A stretch of 64,000 nt of DNA. Source: JANSYL01 sp965229695. GTDB lineage: Bacteria; Pseudomonadota; Alphaproteobacteria; Rhodobacterales; Rhodobacteraceae. Of this stretch, positions 49,685-59,555 are shown piece after piece. The stretch is taken from NCBI GenBank assembly GCA_965229695.1, contig OZ245921.1, positions 3,224,001-3,288,000 of the forward strand. Direction: 5' to 3'. The translations under genes were made by a program, and so were the position numbers. How positions within the stretch are numbered: position 1 is the first letter of the stretch; the number at the start of each line of letters is the position of its first letter. The notes under the pieces are model-generated. The model searched no databases, was not told the DNA's origin, and saw only the letters and a list, made by a program, of their open reading frames with translations.

Positions 49685-50254
49685 ATGGGCGAAACCACGC
49701 CAAATCCCAAGCTGCGACTGGCGCGAACGGTTGTGTTGATCGGCATGATGGGGGCGGGCAAGACGGCGATTGGGCGGGCCCTGGCCACGCAATTGGGCGT
49801 GGAAATGCGCGATTCCGATGCCGAGATTGTCGAAAGCGCCCGGCTGAGCATCGCAGAGATTTTCGAACGCTTTGGCGAGCCGTTTTTTCGTGAAAAAGAA
49901 ACCCAGGTGATCATCCGGCTTTTGCAGGGCGCGCCCTGCATCCTGTCGACCGGGGGCGGGGCCTGGCTTAAAGAAGAAAACCGCACCCATCTGACCGAGG
50001 CTGCGACGGTGGTTTGGTTGCAGGCGGACCTTTCGCTTTTGTGGCAGCGGGTCCGGCATAAAACCACGCGGCCCTTGCTGCGCACGGCCAATCCCAAGGC
50101 AACCCTGACCGAAATCTATGAAGCGCGCGAACCGATCTATGCCCTCGCGCCCCATGTGGTCAAAGTGTCGCCAGATTGGTCGATTGAGGATACAGCCGCA
50201 GCCGTTATGACCGTTTTACAAGAGGTTGGCGCCGTCGAGACGGTGGGGACGTGA
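49685..50254 (+). CDS. aroK: Shikimate kinase
   Basis: Phosphorylates shikimate in aromatic amino acid synthesis. The 189-residue protein has the P-loop GMMGAGKTAIGRALA, DSDAEIVESARLSIAEIFERFGE (shikimate-binding DxD region), STGGGAWL and the lid segment with Arg (TTRPLLRTANPKATL). ATG 49685 gives a normal length; a TTG at 49652 is less likely. Its stop overlaps the aroB start (TGATG), so the pair is translationally coupled. Confidence 0.96.
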   Translation: MGETTPNPKLRLARTVVLIGMMGAGKTAIGRALATQLGVEMRDSDAEIVESARLSIAEIFERFGEPFFREKETQVIIRLLQGAPCILSTGGGAWLKEENRTHLTEAATVVWLQADLSLLWQRVRHKTTRPLLRTANPKATLTEIYEAREPIYALAPHVVKVSPDWSIEDTAAAVMTVLQEVGAVETVGT

Positions 50255-51369
50255 TGACAGAGACCGTATATGTGCCCCTTGGGGATCGCGCTTATGACGT
50301 GCGGATCGGAGCCGGATTGCTTGCGCGCGCGGGTGCTGAGATCGCGCCACTTTTGGCCCGACCCAAGGTTTGGGTCGTGACCGAAAAAACCGTGGCGGCC
50401 CTTCATCTGGAAGGGCTGCGCGCTGGTCTGGCCGCAGACGGGATCGAGATGGAGTCTCTGGTTCTGCCGCCCGGCGAAAGCACCAAAAGCTGGTCTTATC
50501 TGACCCAAACCGTCGAATGGCTTCTGACGCAGAAGGTTGAGCGCCGCGATATCGTTGTGGCCTTTGGCGGTGGTGTGATCGGGGATCTGGTCGGGTTTGC
50601 CGCGGCCATCCTGCGGCGTGGGGTGCGGTTTGTGCAAATCCCGACGTCGCTTTTGGCGCAGGTCGACAGCTCGGTTGGCGGCAAAACGGGGATCAACACC
50701 GGGCATGGCAAAAACCTGGTGGGGTCTTTTCACCAGCCAAGCTTGGTTCTGGCCGATATCGCGGTATTGGGCACCCTGACCGAGCGGGATTTTCTGGCAG
50801 GCTACGGTGAGGTGGCGAAATACGGGCTGCTTGGTGACGCGGATTTCTTTACCTGGTTGGAAGAAAACGGCCCCAAACTCGCGGCGGGAGATATGGATTT
50901 GCGGGCCGAGGCGGTTCGCCATTCGGTGCAGATGAAGGCCGATATCGTTGAGCGGGATGAAACCGAACAGGGCGACCGTGCGCTTTTGAACCTGGGCCAC
51001 ACGTTCTGCCACGCGCTGGAGGCCGCGACGGGCTATTCGGATCGCCTGCTGCATGGCGAAGGCGTGGCCATCGGGTGCGCGCTCGCCTTTGATCTGTCGG
51101 CCCGCTTGGGCCTGTGCGCACAGGAAGACCCAAGTCGCGTGCGCGCCCATCTGAGTGACATGAAGATGAAGCGCGACCTATTTGATATTCCAGGGGAATT
51201 GCCAGATGCCGACGCGCTTTTGGCGTTGATGGGGCAAGACAAAAAGGTCGTGGATGGCCAGTTGCGCTTCATTCTGGCACGCGGGATCGGCGCAGCCTTC
51301 GTCACCGCAGATGTCCCGTCGGATGCGGTGCGCGACGTGCTGGCAGACGCCCTTCGGGCGGGCGCATAG
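50254..51369 (+). CDS. aroB: 3-dehydroquinate synthase
   Basis: Second shikimate-pathway enzyme, NAD- and metal-dependent. The 371-residue protein has PPGESTKSW, VAFGGGVIGDLVGFAAAILRRGVRFVQIPTSLLAQVDSSVGGKTGINTGHGKNLVGSF (NAD and substrate site), and metal ligands in GYGEVAKYGLL, LLNLGHTFCHALE and LLHGEGVAIG. ATG 50254 overlaps the aroK stop; a GTG one codon upstream is also in frame. Confidence 0.97.
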   Translation: MTETVYVPLGDRAYDVRIGAGLLARAGAEIAPLLARPKVWVVTEKTVAALHLEGLRAGLAADGIEMESLVLPPGESTKSWSYLTQTVEWLLTQKVERRDIVVAFGGGVIGDLVGFAAAILRRGVRFVQIPTSLLAQVDSSVGGKTGINTGHGKNLVGSFHQPSLVLADIAVLGTLTERDFLAGYGEVAKYGLLGDADFFTWLEENGPKLAAGDMDLRAEAVRHSVQMKADIVERDETEQGDRALLNLGHTFCHALEAATGYSDRLLHGEGVAIGCALAFDLSARLGLCAQEDPSRVRAHLSDMKMKRDLFDIPGELPDADALLALMGQDKKVVDGQLRFILARGIGAAFVTADVPSDAVRDVLADALRAGA

Positions 51370-51473
51370 GGCTTCCTCCAAAGCGGGCATCAATCCGCTT
51401 ATGGGTCGAAACGTTTTGCCCGCGGCAAAGTGAGCGTGCTAGCCTTCGGCCATATTGTCTGGAGTGGTATCGA

Positions 51474-51656
51474 ATGAAGAAGACCTTATCTTTCGTCGCC
51501 GTGGCGCTCGTGATGGGCCTTTCGGCGTGTAACTCGACCTTGGAGCGGGCAGCCGTTGGTGCCGCGATCGGTTGCGTCGCGGGTCAAGTGCTTGTGAATG
51601 GGCGCTGTGTCGAAGGCGCGGTCGTCGGTGCTGGCGTTGGTGCGATCACCAACTAA
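51474..51656 (+). CDS. Small glycine-zipper lipoprotein
   Basis: A 60-residue precursor with a lipoprotein signal ending GLSAC (Cys at about 19). The rest is Gly/Ala rich with small-residue spacing (AAVGAAIGCVAGQVL and GAVVGAGVGAIT), like the glycine-zipper segments of small outer-membrane lipoproteins. Two further Cys are present. TCTGGAGTGG precedes the ATG. Function unknown; stands alone after aroB. Confidence 0.75.
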   Translation: MKKTLSFVAVALVMGLSACNSTLERAAVGAAIGCVAGQVLVNGRCVEGAVVGAGVGAITN

Positions 51657-51677
51657 CCCGATGTAACCAAATAGAAA

Positions 51678-51706
51678 AGTCGGCGGCGTTCGTTGCGCGG
51701 CCGACT
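51678..51706. terminator. Hairpin between lipoprotein gene and gpt
   Basis: AGTCGGC (51678-51684) pairs with GCCGACT (51700-51706) around a GC-rich 15-nt interior. It lies between the convergent lipoprotein and gpt genes. A-rich bases before it would give a short T-run on the minus strand, so it could terminate gpt transcription. Confidence 0.45.
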
Positions 51707-51736
51707 GTTCCGGTGTCTTGCGGTCGCGCCTCCAGT

Positions 51737-52243
51737 TCAATCGGTGGCGCGATACGGTTCCACGTATTGCAGCGCCATGTCCCAGGGGAAGAAGATCCAA
51801 GTATCCTGGCTAACGCCGGTGATGAAGGTATCGACCATCGGTTCGCCCTTGGGCTTGGCATAGACGGTGGCGAAATGCGCCTTGGGGTAAAGCGCGCGCA
51901 CAACCTCGAGCGTTTTGCCGCTATCGACCAGATCGTCGATCACCAGCACACCTTCGCCATCCCCCATCATCGCCTCATCGGGCTTGTTCAGCACCTTTGG
52001 CTGGGATTGCGTTTGGTGATCGTAGCTTTTCACGCTGATCGTATCGACCAGACGGATATCTAATTCGCGCGCGATGATCATCGCGGGTGCCATGCCGCCG
52101 CGGGTGATTGCCACCACGGCTTTCCAGGCGCCATCCGCGCCGGGCCCGCGCTTGTCTAACCGCCAGGCCAGCGCCCGAGCATCACGGTGGATTTGATCCC
52201 AGGAGACGTGAAAACCTTTTTCATGGGGCAGGGGGGTGATCAT
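51737..52243 (-). CDS. gpt: Xanthine (guanine) phosphoribosyltransferase
   Basis: Salvages xanthine and guanine to their monophosphates with PRPP. The 168-residue enzyme has the PRPP-binding VLVIDDLVDSGKTLEVV, WKAVVAITRGGMAPAMIIARELDIR near the N-terminus and WIFFPWDMALQYVEPYR at the C-terminus, typical of Gpt. It starts 4 nt after the fabI stop on the same strand, so the two are probably co-transcribed. Confidence 0.95.
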   Translation of the reverse strand: MITPLPHEKGFHVSWDQIHRDARALAWRLDKRGPGADGAWKAVVAITRGGMAPAMIIARELDIRLVDTISVKSYDHQTQSQPKVLNKPDEAMMGDGEGVLVIDDLVDSGKTLEVVRALYPKAHFATVYAKPKGEPMVDTFITGVSQDTWIFFPWDMALQYVEPYRATD

Positions 52244-52247
52244 CGGC

Positions 52248-53060
<813 letters not shown>

Positions 53061-53216
53061 GGCTGCCCCCGCTTGATCCTTGGCAAATCTGCAATGTCGT
53101 TGGTGTAGGCGAGTTCCCAAAGACCTTCAAGATAAGCCGATCACCCTTGCCCCTGGACGATCTGCACCCTAGCACCAGGTTTGGGTGGGCAAGATTGCGC
53201 AAAGGAGGGACAGTGG

Positions 53217-53837
53217 ATGAGCGACCGCAGCGGGATATTTGCTGGGGATGATCCGTTCAGGATTGCACAACGTTGGCAAGAAGAGGCTCAGGCTGAGGAG
53301 CTGAACGATGCCAACGCCATCGCACTTGCCAGTGTCGATGCGGATGGGCTGCCCAATGTGCGTATGGTGCTGTTGAAAGAGATTGAATGCCACGGCGACG
53401 GCAACGGCGCGTTCGTCTTTTACACCAACTATGGCAGCGCGAAGGGGCAGGAGCTTTTGGCCAGCGGCAAGGCGGCGTTTGTCATGCATTGGAAATCCCT
53501 ACGGCGGCAGATCCGTGTGCGCGGATTGGTCGAACAGGAGGATGGCCCCCAGGCGGACGCCTATTTCGCTTCTCGTTCGCTCAAAAGTCGGCTGGGCGCC
53601 TGGGCATCGAAACAATCGCAGCCGTTGGAAAGCCGTGGGCATCTGGTGGCAGAGGTCGCAAAGGTCACGGCGCAACAAGGGCCTTCGCCCGCTCGGCCGC
53701 CCTTTTGGGGTGGTTTTCGGATCACACCGGTTGAAATTGAGTTCTGGGCAGACGGCACGTTTCGGTTGCATGATCGCTTCCAATGGCGCAGAGCCACGCC
53801 CTGCGACTCATGGGGCATCCAACGCCTGAACCCTTGA
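53217..53837 (+). CDS. pdxH: Pyridoxamine/pyridoxine 5'-phosphate oxidase
   Basis: FMN enzyme making pyridoxal 5'-phosphate. The 206-residue protein has NAIALASVDADGLPNVRMVLLKEI (FMN-binding start), FVFYTNYGSAKGQELLASGKAAFVMHWKSLRRQIRVRG, YFASRSLKSRLGAWASKQSQPL and PPFWGGFRITPVEIEFW, ending in WRRATPCDSWGIQRLNP. AAAGGAGGGA before ATG 53217 is a strong ribosome-binding site and settles the start. Confidence 0.97.
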   Translation: MSDRSGIFAGDDPFRIAQRWQEEAQAEELNDANAIALASVDADGLPNVRMVLLKEIECHGDGNGAFVFYTNYGSAKGQELLASGKAAFVMHWKSLRRQIRVRGLVEQEDGPQADAYFASRSLKSRLGAWASKQSQPLESRGHLVAEVAKVTAQQGPSPARPPFWGGFRITPVEIEFWADGTFRLHDRFQWRRATPCDSWGIQRLNP

Positions 53838-53876
53838 CCCAGCGTCAGTTCGCGCTTGTTTACCTGTGAGAGGGAC

Positions 53877-53901
53877 GCAAATTCACGGTTCGTGAGTTTG
53901 C
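53877..53901. promoter_or_regulatory. Hairpin upstream of the cold-shock gene
   Basis: GCAAATTCACG (53877-53887) and CGTGAGTTTGC (53891-53901) form an 11-bp stem with one G-T pair and a 3-nt loop. A TGTTTTTG run follows after a few bases. It may end pdxH transcription or sit in the leader of the cold-shock gene, where temperature-sensitive structures are common. Confidence 0.4.
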
Positions 53902-54012
53902 ACATAGTTGTTTTTGTTATCTATTTTAGGGCTTGTCGTAGCCCCTGGCTTCTGGCCTGATCAAACGAGGGACACCGGCCCAAGGTTTTGGGCCGAATAC
54001 GGGACGTGCCAA

Positions 54013-54534
54013 ATGGCGATGGAAGACGAAGAAGCAGACCGCCTGATCAACGGGCGTGTAAAATGGTTTGATGGTACCAAAGGGTTCGGGTTCATCATCT
54101 CGGATGAGGGCGGACCGGATATACTGCTCCACGCCAATGTTCTCCGAAATTACGGGCAAGGCTCGGTTGCCGAAAACTCGCGCATCACCGTGCGCACGCA
54201 AAGCACGCCGCGCGGGGTCCAAGCCAGCGAGGTTTTGCAGATCGACCCCCCGGCCGAAGAGCTGCAGCCGCAACGCGCGGCAGCCCCGCAGCTGGATATC
54301 GAAGCCCCCGCTGACGCACCCTTCTTGGCGGCGCGCGTGAAATGGTTCGACAAGGCCAAAGGGTTTGGCTTTGCCAATGTTTTTGGCCAGAGCGATGACG
54401 TTTTTGTTCACGTCGAAATTTTGCGCCGCTATGGTTTGGCCGATCTACAACCGGGCGAGGCTGTGGCGATGAAGGTGGTCGATGGGCCACGCGGAAAAAT
54501 GGCGGCCGAGGTGCGTAGCTGGGATTTTGTGTAA
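54013..54534 (+). CDS. Double cold-shock domain protein
   Basis: The 173-residue protein holds two CspA-like OB folds. The first has NGRVKWFDGTKGFGFIISDEGGPDILLHANVLR (about 13-45) and the second ARVKWFDKAKGFGFANVFGQSDDVFVHVEILRRYG (about 106-140); both keep KGFGF (RNP1) and an (L/F)(L/V)H RNP2-type motif. A Gln/Pro/Ala-rich linker separates them. Such two-domain proteins are typical of alphaproteobacteria and bind single-stranded RNA or DNA. Two ATGs (54013, 54019) are equally possible. It is followed by a DUF192 gene 11 nt downstream. Confidence 0.88.
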   Translation: MAMEDEEADRLINGRVKWFDGTKGFGFIISDEGGPDILLHANVLRNYGQGSVAENSRITVRTQSTPRGVQASEVLQIDPPAEELQPQRAAAPQLDIEAPADAPFLAARVKWFDKAKGFGFANVFGQSDDVFVHVEILRRYGLADLQPGEAVAMKVVDGPRGKMAAEVRSWDFV

Positions 54535-54545
54535 AGGGTGATGTG

Positions 54546-55025
54546 ATGCGTCCTGTTCTGCTCTGGGTTTTGCTGGTCGTTTCACTTGTGATGACGGGCC
54601 CGGCGGCGGCGGCCTGCCGCGAAGACCGGGTGGAGATGCGCGGCGACTGGGGGACGATCCGCTTTCGCGTCGCGGTGGCCGATGACGCTGCCGAACGTGC
54701 CCAGGGTTTGATGCATGTCGCGGAAATGCCGCGCCTGACCGGCATGTTGTTTGTCTACGAGCGGGAACAATCGGTCAGTTTCTGGATGCGCAACACGTTG
54801 ATCCCCTTGGACATGGTGTTCATGGATGCCAGCGGCACCGTTCAACATGTACATGAAAACGCCATCCCCTTGGACGAGACGCCGATCTTTGGCGGGGACA
54901 GCATTCAATATGTGCTCGAGATCAATGGCGGGTTGGCGGCAGAGATCGGAATTGGGCCAGAGACACAGATGCGCCATAGCGCGCTTGACCCAGCCATCGC
55001 CGCCTGGGCGTGCGAGGCGGAATAA
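54546..55025 (+). CDS. Exported DUF192 family protein
   Basis: A 159-residue protein with a signal peptide (cleavage about after GPAAAA) and the DUF192 fold: RVAVADDAAERAQGLMHVAEMP, GMLFVYEREQSVSFWMRNTLIPLDMVFMDASGTVQHVHENAIPLDE and YVLEINGGLAAEIGIGPET. The WMRNT..PLD motif is diagnostic. Function unknown; periplasmic or secreted. It is probably co-transcribed with the cold-shock gene, and a GTG one codon upstream is also open. Confidence 0.9.
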   Translation: MRPVLLWVLLVVSLVMTGPAAAACREDRVEMRGDWGTIRFRVAVADDAAERAQGLMHVAEMPRLTGMLFVYEREQSVSFWMRNTLIPLDMVFMDASGTVQHVHENAIPLDETPIFGGDSIQYVLEINGGLAAEIGIGPETQMRHSALDPAIAAWACEAE

Positions 55026-55069
55026 TCGGTCTTTTCATCGCCGCGTCCGGGCGCTAACAGGGCATTCGT

Positions 55070-55146
55070 CGGGGCGTAGCGCAGCCTGGTAGCGCGTCTG
55101 TTTTGGGTACAGAAGGTCGTGAGTTCGAATCTCGCCGCCCCGACCA
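55070..55146 (+). tRNA. tRNA-Pro (TGG)
   Basis: A 77-nt tRNA: acceptor stem CGGGGCG with CGCCCCG, D-arm GCGCAGCCTGGTAGCGC, anticodon stem TCTGT/ACAGA around loop TTTGGGT giving anticodon TGG. The T-arm contains GAGTTCGAATCTC and the molecule ends in encoded ACCA. Confidence 0.96.
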
Positions 55147-55641
55147 CCTTCCTCCACAAGATATAGTAGCCTGGATTTTGGGCAGGGTGCGCTTGAATTC
55201 AGTGCACTGATCGGCGGCCCAACGCGCGCGTCGGGCCGTAATCGCTTCATCCATTGGGTCGGGCAAGATTGCTAACATATTGAAAACCCGTTGGTCAGAG
55301 GCGTTCGAGACCGTGGGAACCCCGCCTGTGACGGAATCATGACGGATCGGGCCGACCGAAAGCAGACGCCGATTGCAACGAAAAAATCTTCACAAAATTG
55401 ATAAAAAAGGCGTTGACCGATTGGGTCGACCTACGTCACTTTGTGTGGGTGAGGTGCGCGACCACAATATATAGGGCGCCGCTGATCGGGGAGAGTGATA
55501 CCAAGCGACCAAACGCCAAACATGGCTTTGGCAAGTCCTTTTGGGGCCTTTGGAAGGCTGTCCCCAGAGCAAGACGGTCCGAGCGCAACGACGCTGGCAG
55601 ACCGCGGGACAGACATTTGGGCGACAAGAGGCAGCCAAAAG
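55147..55641. other. Intergenic region upstream of nrdJ
   Basis: 495 nt between tRNA-Pro and nrdJ. A candidate -35 TTGACC lies at 55413-55418, after an A/T-rich stretch (55381-55410), and two NrdR-like boxes lie at 55431-55477. The nrdJ frame is open back to 55495, but the extra residues are unlike the family, so this part is taken as leader. No gene is supported before 55495. Confidence 0.55.
55431..55477 (+). promoter_or_regulatory. NrdR-like boxes upstream of nrdJ
   Basis: CCACAATATATAGGGC (55462-55477) matches 12 of 16 bases of the NrdR box ACACWATATATTGTGT. A weaker CTACGTCACTTTGTGT (55431-55446, 9 of 16) lies exactly 31 nt upstream, the three-turn spacing usual for NrdR box pairs. NrdR represses ribonucleotide reductase genes when dATP is high. 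Confidence 0.6.
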
Positions 55642-58600
55642 ATGAAAATCGAACGGAGATTTACCCGGTCCGGCGCAGACGCTTACGCGGACCTGGAGTT
55701 TACCACCACCACGTCCGAGATTCGTAACCCGGACGGGACGGTTGTTTTCAAACTTGATGCGGTCGAGGTTCCGACCAGTTGGAGCCAAGTGGCCTCTGAC
55801 GTCATCGCGCAAAAGTACTTCCGCAAAGCCGGCGTTCCCGCGCGGCTGAAGCCGGTTAAGGAAAAGGGCATCCCAAGTTTCCTGTGGCGCCAAGTGGCCG
55901 ACGAAAAGGCGCTGGAGGAATTGCCGGAGGACCAGCGTTATGGCGGCGAAACAAGCTCCAAACAGGTCTTCCGGCGGCTTGCCGGTGCCTGGGCCTATTG
56001 GGGCTGGAAAGGCGGCTATTTCTCGACCGAGGAAGACGCCCGCGCCTATTTCGATGAAATGCAGCTGATGCTGGCGCGCCAGATGGCAGCCCCCAACAGC
56101 CCGCAATGGTTCAACACCGGCCTGCATTGGGCCTATGGCATCGATGGCCCAGCGCAGGGCCACCATTATGTCGACTACAAAACCGGCAAGCTGACGAAAT
56201 CGTCCAGCAGCTATGAACACCCGCAGCCGCACGCCTGTTTCATTCAGTCGGTGGCTGACGATCTGGTGAATGATGGCGGCATCATGGACCTGTGGGTGCG
56301 CGAGGCCCGTCTGTTCAAATACGGCTCCGGCACCGGCACCAACTTTAGCCATCTGCGCGGCGAGGGCGAAAAGCTGTCGGGCGGCGGCAAATCCTCGGGC
56401 CTGATGGGGTTCCTCAAGATCGGTGACCGCGCGGCGGGCGCCATCAAATCGGGCGGCACCACGCGCCGCGCGGCCAAGATGGTGATCGTCGATGCCGACC
56501 ATCCGGATATCGAAGAATTCATCGAATGGAAGGTGATCGAAGAGCAGAAAGTGGCCTCGATCGTCGCTGGTTCCAAGATGCATGAGAAGATGCTGAACGG
56601 GATTTTCGCCGCGATCCGCGAATGGGATGGCAGCCTGGAAGATGCAGTTGATCCGGCCAAGAATGAGATCTTGAAAGCCGCGATCCGCGAAGCGAAAAAG
56701 GTTTCGATCCCAGAGACTTATGTGAAGCGCGTGCTGGATTACGCCAAGCAGGGTCATACCAGCATCGAATTCCCAACCTATGATACCGATTGGGATAGCG
56801 AGGCGTATAACTCGGTCTCGGGCCAGAACTCCAACAACTCGATCCGGGTCACCGATGCCTTCCTGAAGGCGGTGGAAGAGGATGCCGATTGGGAACTGAC
56901 CAGCCGCGTGAATGGCGAGGTCACCAAAACCATCAAGGCGCGCGATCTGTGGGAAAAGGTCGGCCATGCGGCCTGGGCCTGTGCCGATCCCGGTATTCAG
57001 TTCCACGACACCGTGAATGCCTGGCATACCTGCCCCGAAGATGGGGCCATTCGCGGCTCGAACCCGTGTTCGGAATACATGTTCCTGGATGACACGGCGT
57101 GCAACCTGGCCTCGATGAACCTGCTCACCTTCTATAATGGCGGCACGTTCGACGCGGAAAGCTATATGCACGCGACGCGGCTTTGGACGCTGACATTGGA
57201 AATCAGCGTGATGATGGCGCAGTTCCCGTCCAAGGAAATCGCGCAGCTTAGCTATGATTTCCGCACGTTGGGTCTGGGCTATGCCAATATTGGCGGCCTG
57301 TTGATGAACATGGGCTACGGTTATGACAGCGCCGAGGGTCGCGCGCTTTGCGGCGCCCTGACCGCGATCATGACCGGCGTGGCCTATGCCACCTCGGCCG
57401 AGGTCGCCTCGGAACTTGGGCCCTTCTCAGGCTTTGAGCGCAACCGCGAACATATGCTGCGGGTCATGCGCAACCACCGCACGGCCGCTTATGGCAAGAC
57501 CGACGGCTATGAAACGGTCAATGTGAACCCGGTTGCCCTGGATCACGCCAATTGCCCGGATCAGAAGCTTGTCGAACTGGCCAAGCAAGCCTGGGATGAG
57601 GCGCTGACCCTGGGGGAGGCGCATGGCTATCGCAACGCGCAGGCCACCGTGATCGCGCCCACCGGCACCATCGGCCTGGTGATGGATTGTGACACCACGG
57701 GGATTGAGCCTGACTTTGCCCTGGTGAAGTTCAAAAAGCTCGCCGGTGGTGGCTATTTCAAGATCATCAACCGCTCGGTCCCGGCGGCGCTGGAAACACT
57801 TGGCTATAGCTCTAGCCAAATCGAGGAAATCATCGCCTATGCGGTCGGCCATGGCACGCTGGGCCAAGCGCCGGGCATCAACCACACCTCGCTGATTGGC
57901 CATGGGTTTGGCCCGGCCGAGATCGAAAAGATCGAAGCCGCATTGCCCCAGGCCTTTGACATCCGCTTTGTCTTCAACCAGTGGACGCTGGGTGAAGAAT
58001 TCTGCACCCAAACCCTTGGGATTCCGGCAGAAAAACTGAATGACCCGACCTTTGACATGCTGCGCCATCTGGGCTTTTCGAAAGCCGAGGTTGAGGCCGC
58101 GAATGATCATGTCTGCGGGACAATGACCTTGGAGGGCGCGCCCTTCCTCAAGGAAGAGCACTACCCAGTCTTTGACTGTGCCAATCCTTGCGGGAAGAAG
58201 GGCAAGCGGTTCCTCAGCGTGGATAGCCATATCCACATGATGGCAGCGGCTCAGTCCTTTATCTCGGGCGCGATCTCCAAGACGATCAACATGCCGAACT
58301 CGGCCACGATCGAGGATTGCCAGAAGGCTTATGAGCTGTCCTGGTCGCTCGGCACCAAGGCCAATGCGCTTTACCGCGACGGCTCCAAGCTGTCACAGCC
58401 TTTGGCCGCAGCCCTGGTCGAGGATGATGATGAGGCCGCTGAGACCTTGGAAAGCGGCTCCACCATGGAGAAGGCGCAAGTTCTGGCCGAGAAAATCGTC
58501 GAAAAGGTCGTGGTCAAAGAGGTGATCAAGGCCCATCGCGAAAAGATGCCGGATCGGCGCAAAGGCTATACGCAAAAGGCGATGGTTGGCGGCCACAAGG

Positions 58601-59313
58601 TCTATCTGCGCACGGGTGAATACTCCGACGGTTCCTTGGGTGAGATCTTCATCGACATGCACAAGGAAGGCGCGGGCTTCCGGGCGATGATGAACAATTT
58701 CGCCATCGCGGTCTCCGTCGGTCTGCAATACGGCGTGCCGCTAGAGGAGTTTGTCGACGCCTTCACCTTCACCAAATTCGAACCCTCGGGGATGGTGCAG
58801 GGCAACGACTCGATCAAAAACGCCACCTCGATCCTCGATTACATCTTCCGCGAGCTGGCCGTTAGTTATCTCGACCGCACCGATCTGGCCCATGTGGCCC
58901 CAGAGGGCGCAAGCTTTGACGATGTGGGCCGCGGGGCCGAGGAAGGTGTTCGGAACTTCGAAGAAGTGCCGGAAAGCCGTGGCTCTGACCCGTTGGAGGT
59001 GCTGAAGCAAGTGGCCTCGACCGGATATCTGCGCAAACGCGCACCACAGGAATTGGTGGTGCTGCAAGGCGGGGCCGATCCGGTGGCAACCTTGGAGACC
59101 TTGGTGCCGGAAACCAAAGGTGGCGGCACCATGGCAGCGGCCACGGCGACCACAGCGGTCGCCACCGGAACCGTCAGCATGGACGCGCGCACCAAGGCAA
59201 AAATGCAGGGGTATGAGGGTGAAGCCTGCGGCGAATGCGGCAACTACACCCTGGTCCGCAACGGCACCTGCATGAAGTGCAACACCTGCGGCGCGACCAG
59301 CGGCTGTAGCTAA
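55642..59313 (+). CDS. nrdJ: Vitamin B12-dependent (class II) ribonucleotide reductase
   Basis: Reduces ribonucleotides to deoxyribonucleotides using adenosylcobalamin, needing no oxygen. The 1223-residue protein starts MKIERRFTRSGADAYADLEF. It contains SPQWFNTGLHW, FKYGSGTGTNFSHLRG, active-site GSNPCSEYMFLDDTACNLASMNL, VIAPTGTIGLVMDCDTTGIEPDFAL, and a C-terminal tail with a CxxC-type zinc ribbon or redox shuttle (CGECGNY...CMKCNTCGATSGCS). ATG 55642 follows AAGAGGCAGCC and fits the family N-terminus. NrdR-like boxes upstream suggest nucleotide-dependent repression, and a strong terminator follows. Confidence 0.97.
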   Translation: MKIERRFTRSGADAYADLEFTTTTSEIRNPDGTVVFKLDAVEVPTSWSQVASDVIAQKYFRKAGVPARLKPVKEKGIPSFLWRQVADEKALEELPEDQRYGGETSSKQVFRRLAGAWAYWGWKGGYFSTEEDARAYFDEMQLMLARQMAAPNSPQWFNTGLHWAYGIDGPAQGHHYVDYKTGKLTKSSSSYEHPQPHACFIQSVADDLVNDGGIMDLWVREARLFKYGSGTGTNFSHLRGEGEKLSGGGKSSGLMGFLKIGDRAAGAIKSGGTTRRAAKMVIVDADHPDIEEFIEWKVIEEQKVASIVAGSKMHEKMLNGIFAAIREWDGSLEDAVDPAKNEILKAAIREAKKVSIPETYVKRVLDYAKQGHTSIEFPTYDTDWDSEAYNSVSGQNSNNSIRVTDAFLKAVEEDADWELTSRVNGEVTKTIKARDLWEKVGHAAWACADPGIQFHDTVNAWHTCPEDGAIRGSNPCSEYMFLDDTACNLASMNLLTFYNGGTFDAESYMHATRLWTLTLEISVMMAQFPSKEIAQLSYDFRTLGLGYANIGGLLMNMGYGYDSAEGRALCGALTAIMTGVAYATSAEVASELGPFSGFERNREHMLRVMRNHRTAAYGKTDGYETVNVNPVALDHANCPDQKLVELAKQAWDEALTLGEAHGYRNAQATVIAPTGTIGLVMDCDTTGIEPDFALVKFKKLAGGGYFKIINRSVPAALETLGYSSSQIEEIIAYAVGHGTLGQAPGINHTSLIGHGFGPAEIEKIEAALPQAFDIRFVFNQWTLGEEFCTQTLGIPAEKLNDPTFDMLRHLGFSKAEVEAANDHVCGTMTLEGAPFLKEEHYPVFDCANPCGKKGKRFLSVDSHIHMMAAAQSFISGAISKTINMPNSATIEDCQKAYELSWSLGTKANALYRDGSKLSQPLAAALVEDDDEAAETLESGSTMEKAQVLAEKIVEKVVVKEVIKAHREKMPDRRKGYTQKAMVGGHKVYLRTGEYSDGSLGEIFIDMHKEGAGFRAMMNNFAIAVSVGLQYGVPLEEFVDAFTFTKFEPSGMVQGNDSIKNATSILDYIFRELAVSYLDRTDLAHVAPEGASFDDVGRGAEEGVRNFEEVPESRGSDPLEVLKQVASTGYLRKRAPQELVVLQGGADPVATLETLVPETKGGGTMAAATATTAVATGTVSMDARTKAKMQGYEGEACGECGNYTLVRNGTCMKCNTCGATSGCS

Positions 59314-59463
59314 AAGGGTCTTGGACCCAGACGAAATCGGGTGCGCGTTCCCAGGACTCGCGCGCCTGTCATCTGGAGGGGGTGCGCTCCCTCCTGACGC
59401 GGATCAGGCCGCAGGCAGAACATCTCGGGCAGTATATATCAGAGCCTGATCAGCGAAACTTAA

Positions 59464-59489
59464 GGGGGCCCCAGAGGCCCCCTTTTTTT
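59464..59489 (+). terminator. Rho-independent terminator after nrdJ
   Basis: GGGGGCC (59464-59470) and GGCCCCC (59476-59482) form a perfect stem with loop CCAGA, followed by seven T residues (59483-59489). It is 150 nt past the nrdJ stop. Confidence 0.9.
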
Positions 59490-59525
59490 CACGCCCGATA
59501 GACTTGGTTAACCAAATCACAAACT

Positions 59526-59555
59526 TTGACATCTATTTTTATTGCGATTGTTAAT
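59526..59555 (+). promoter_or_regulatory. Candidate promoter of the downstream membrane-protein gene
   Basis: TTGACA (59526-59531), a perfect -35 consensus, is followed at 17-18 nt by TGTTAA/GTTAAT (59549-59555) in an AT-rich stretch. It lies 100 nt before the gene at 59656 and after the nrdJ terminator. Confidence 0.45.

Noticed and set aside
55495..55641. 49-residue N-terminal extension of NrdJ
   Set aside because: Class II reductases of this type begin MKIERRFT; the upstream part covers leader DNA and has no good ribosome-binding site.
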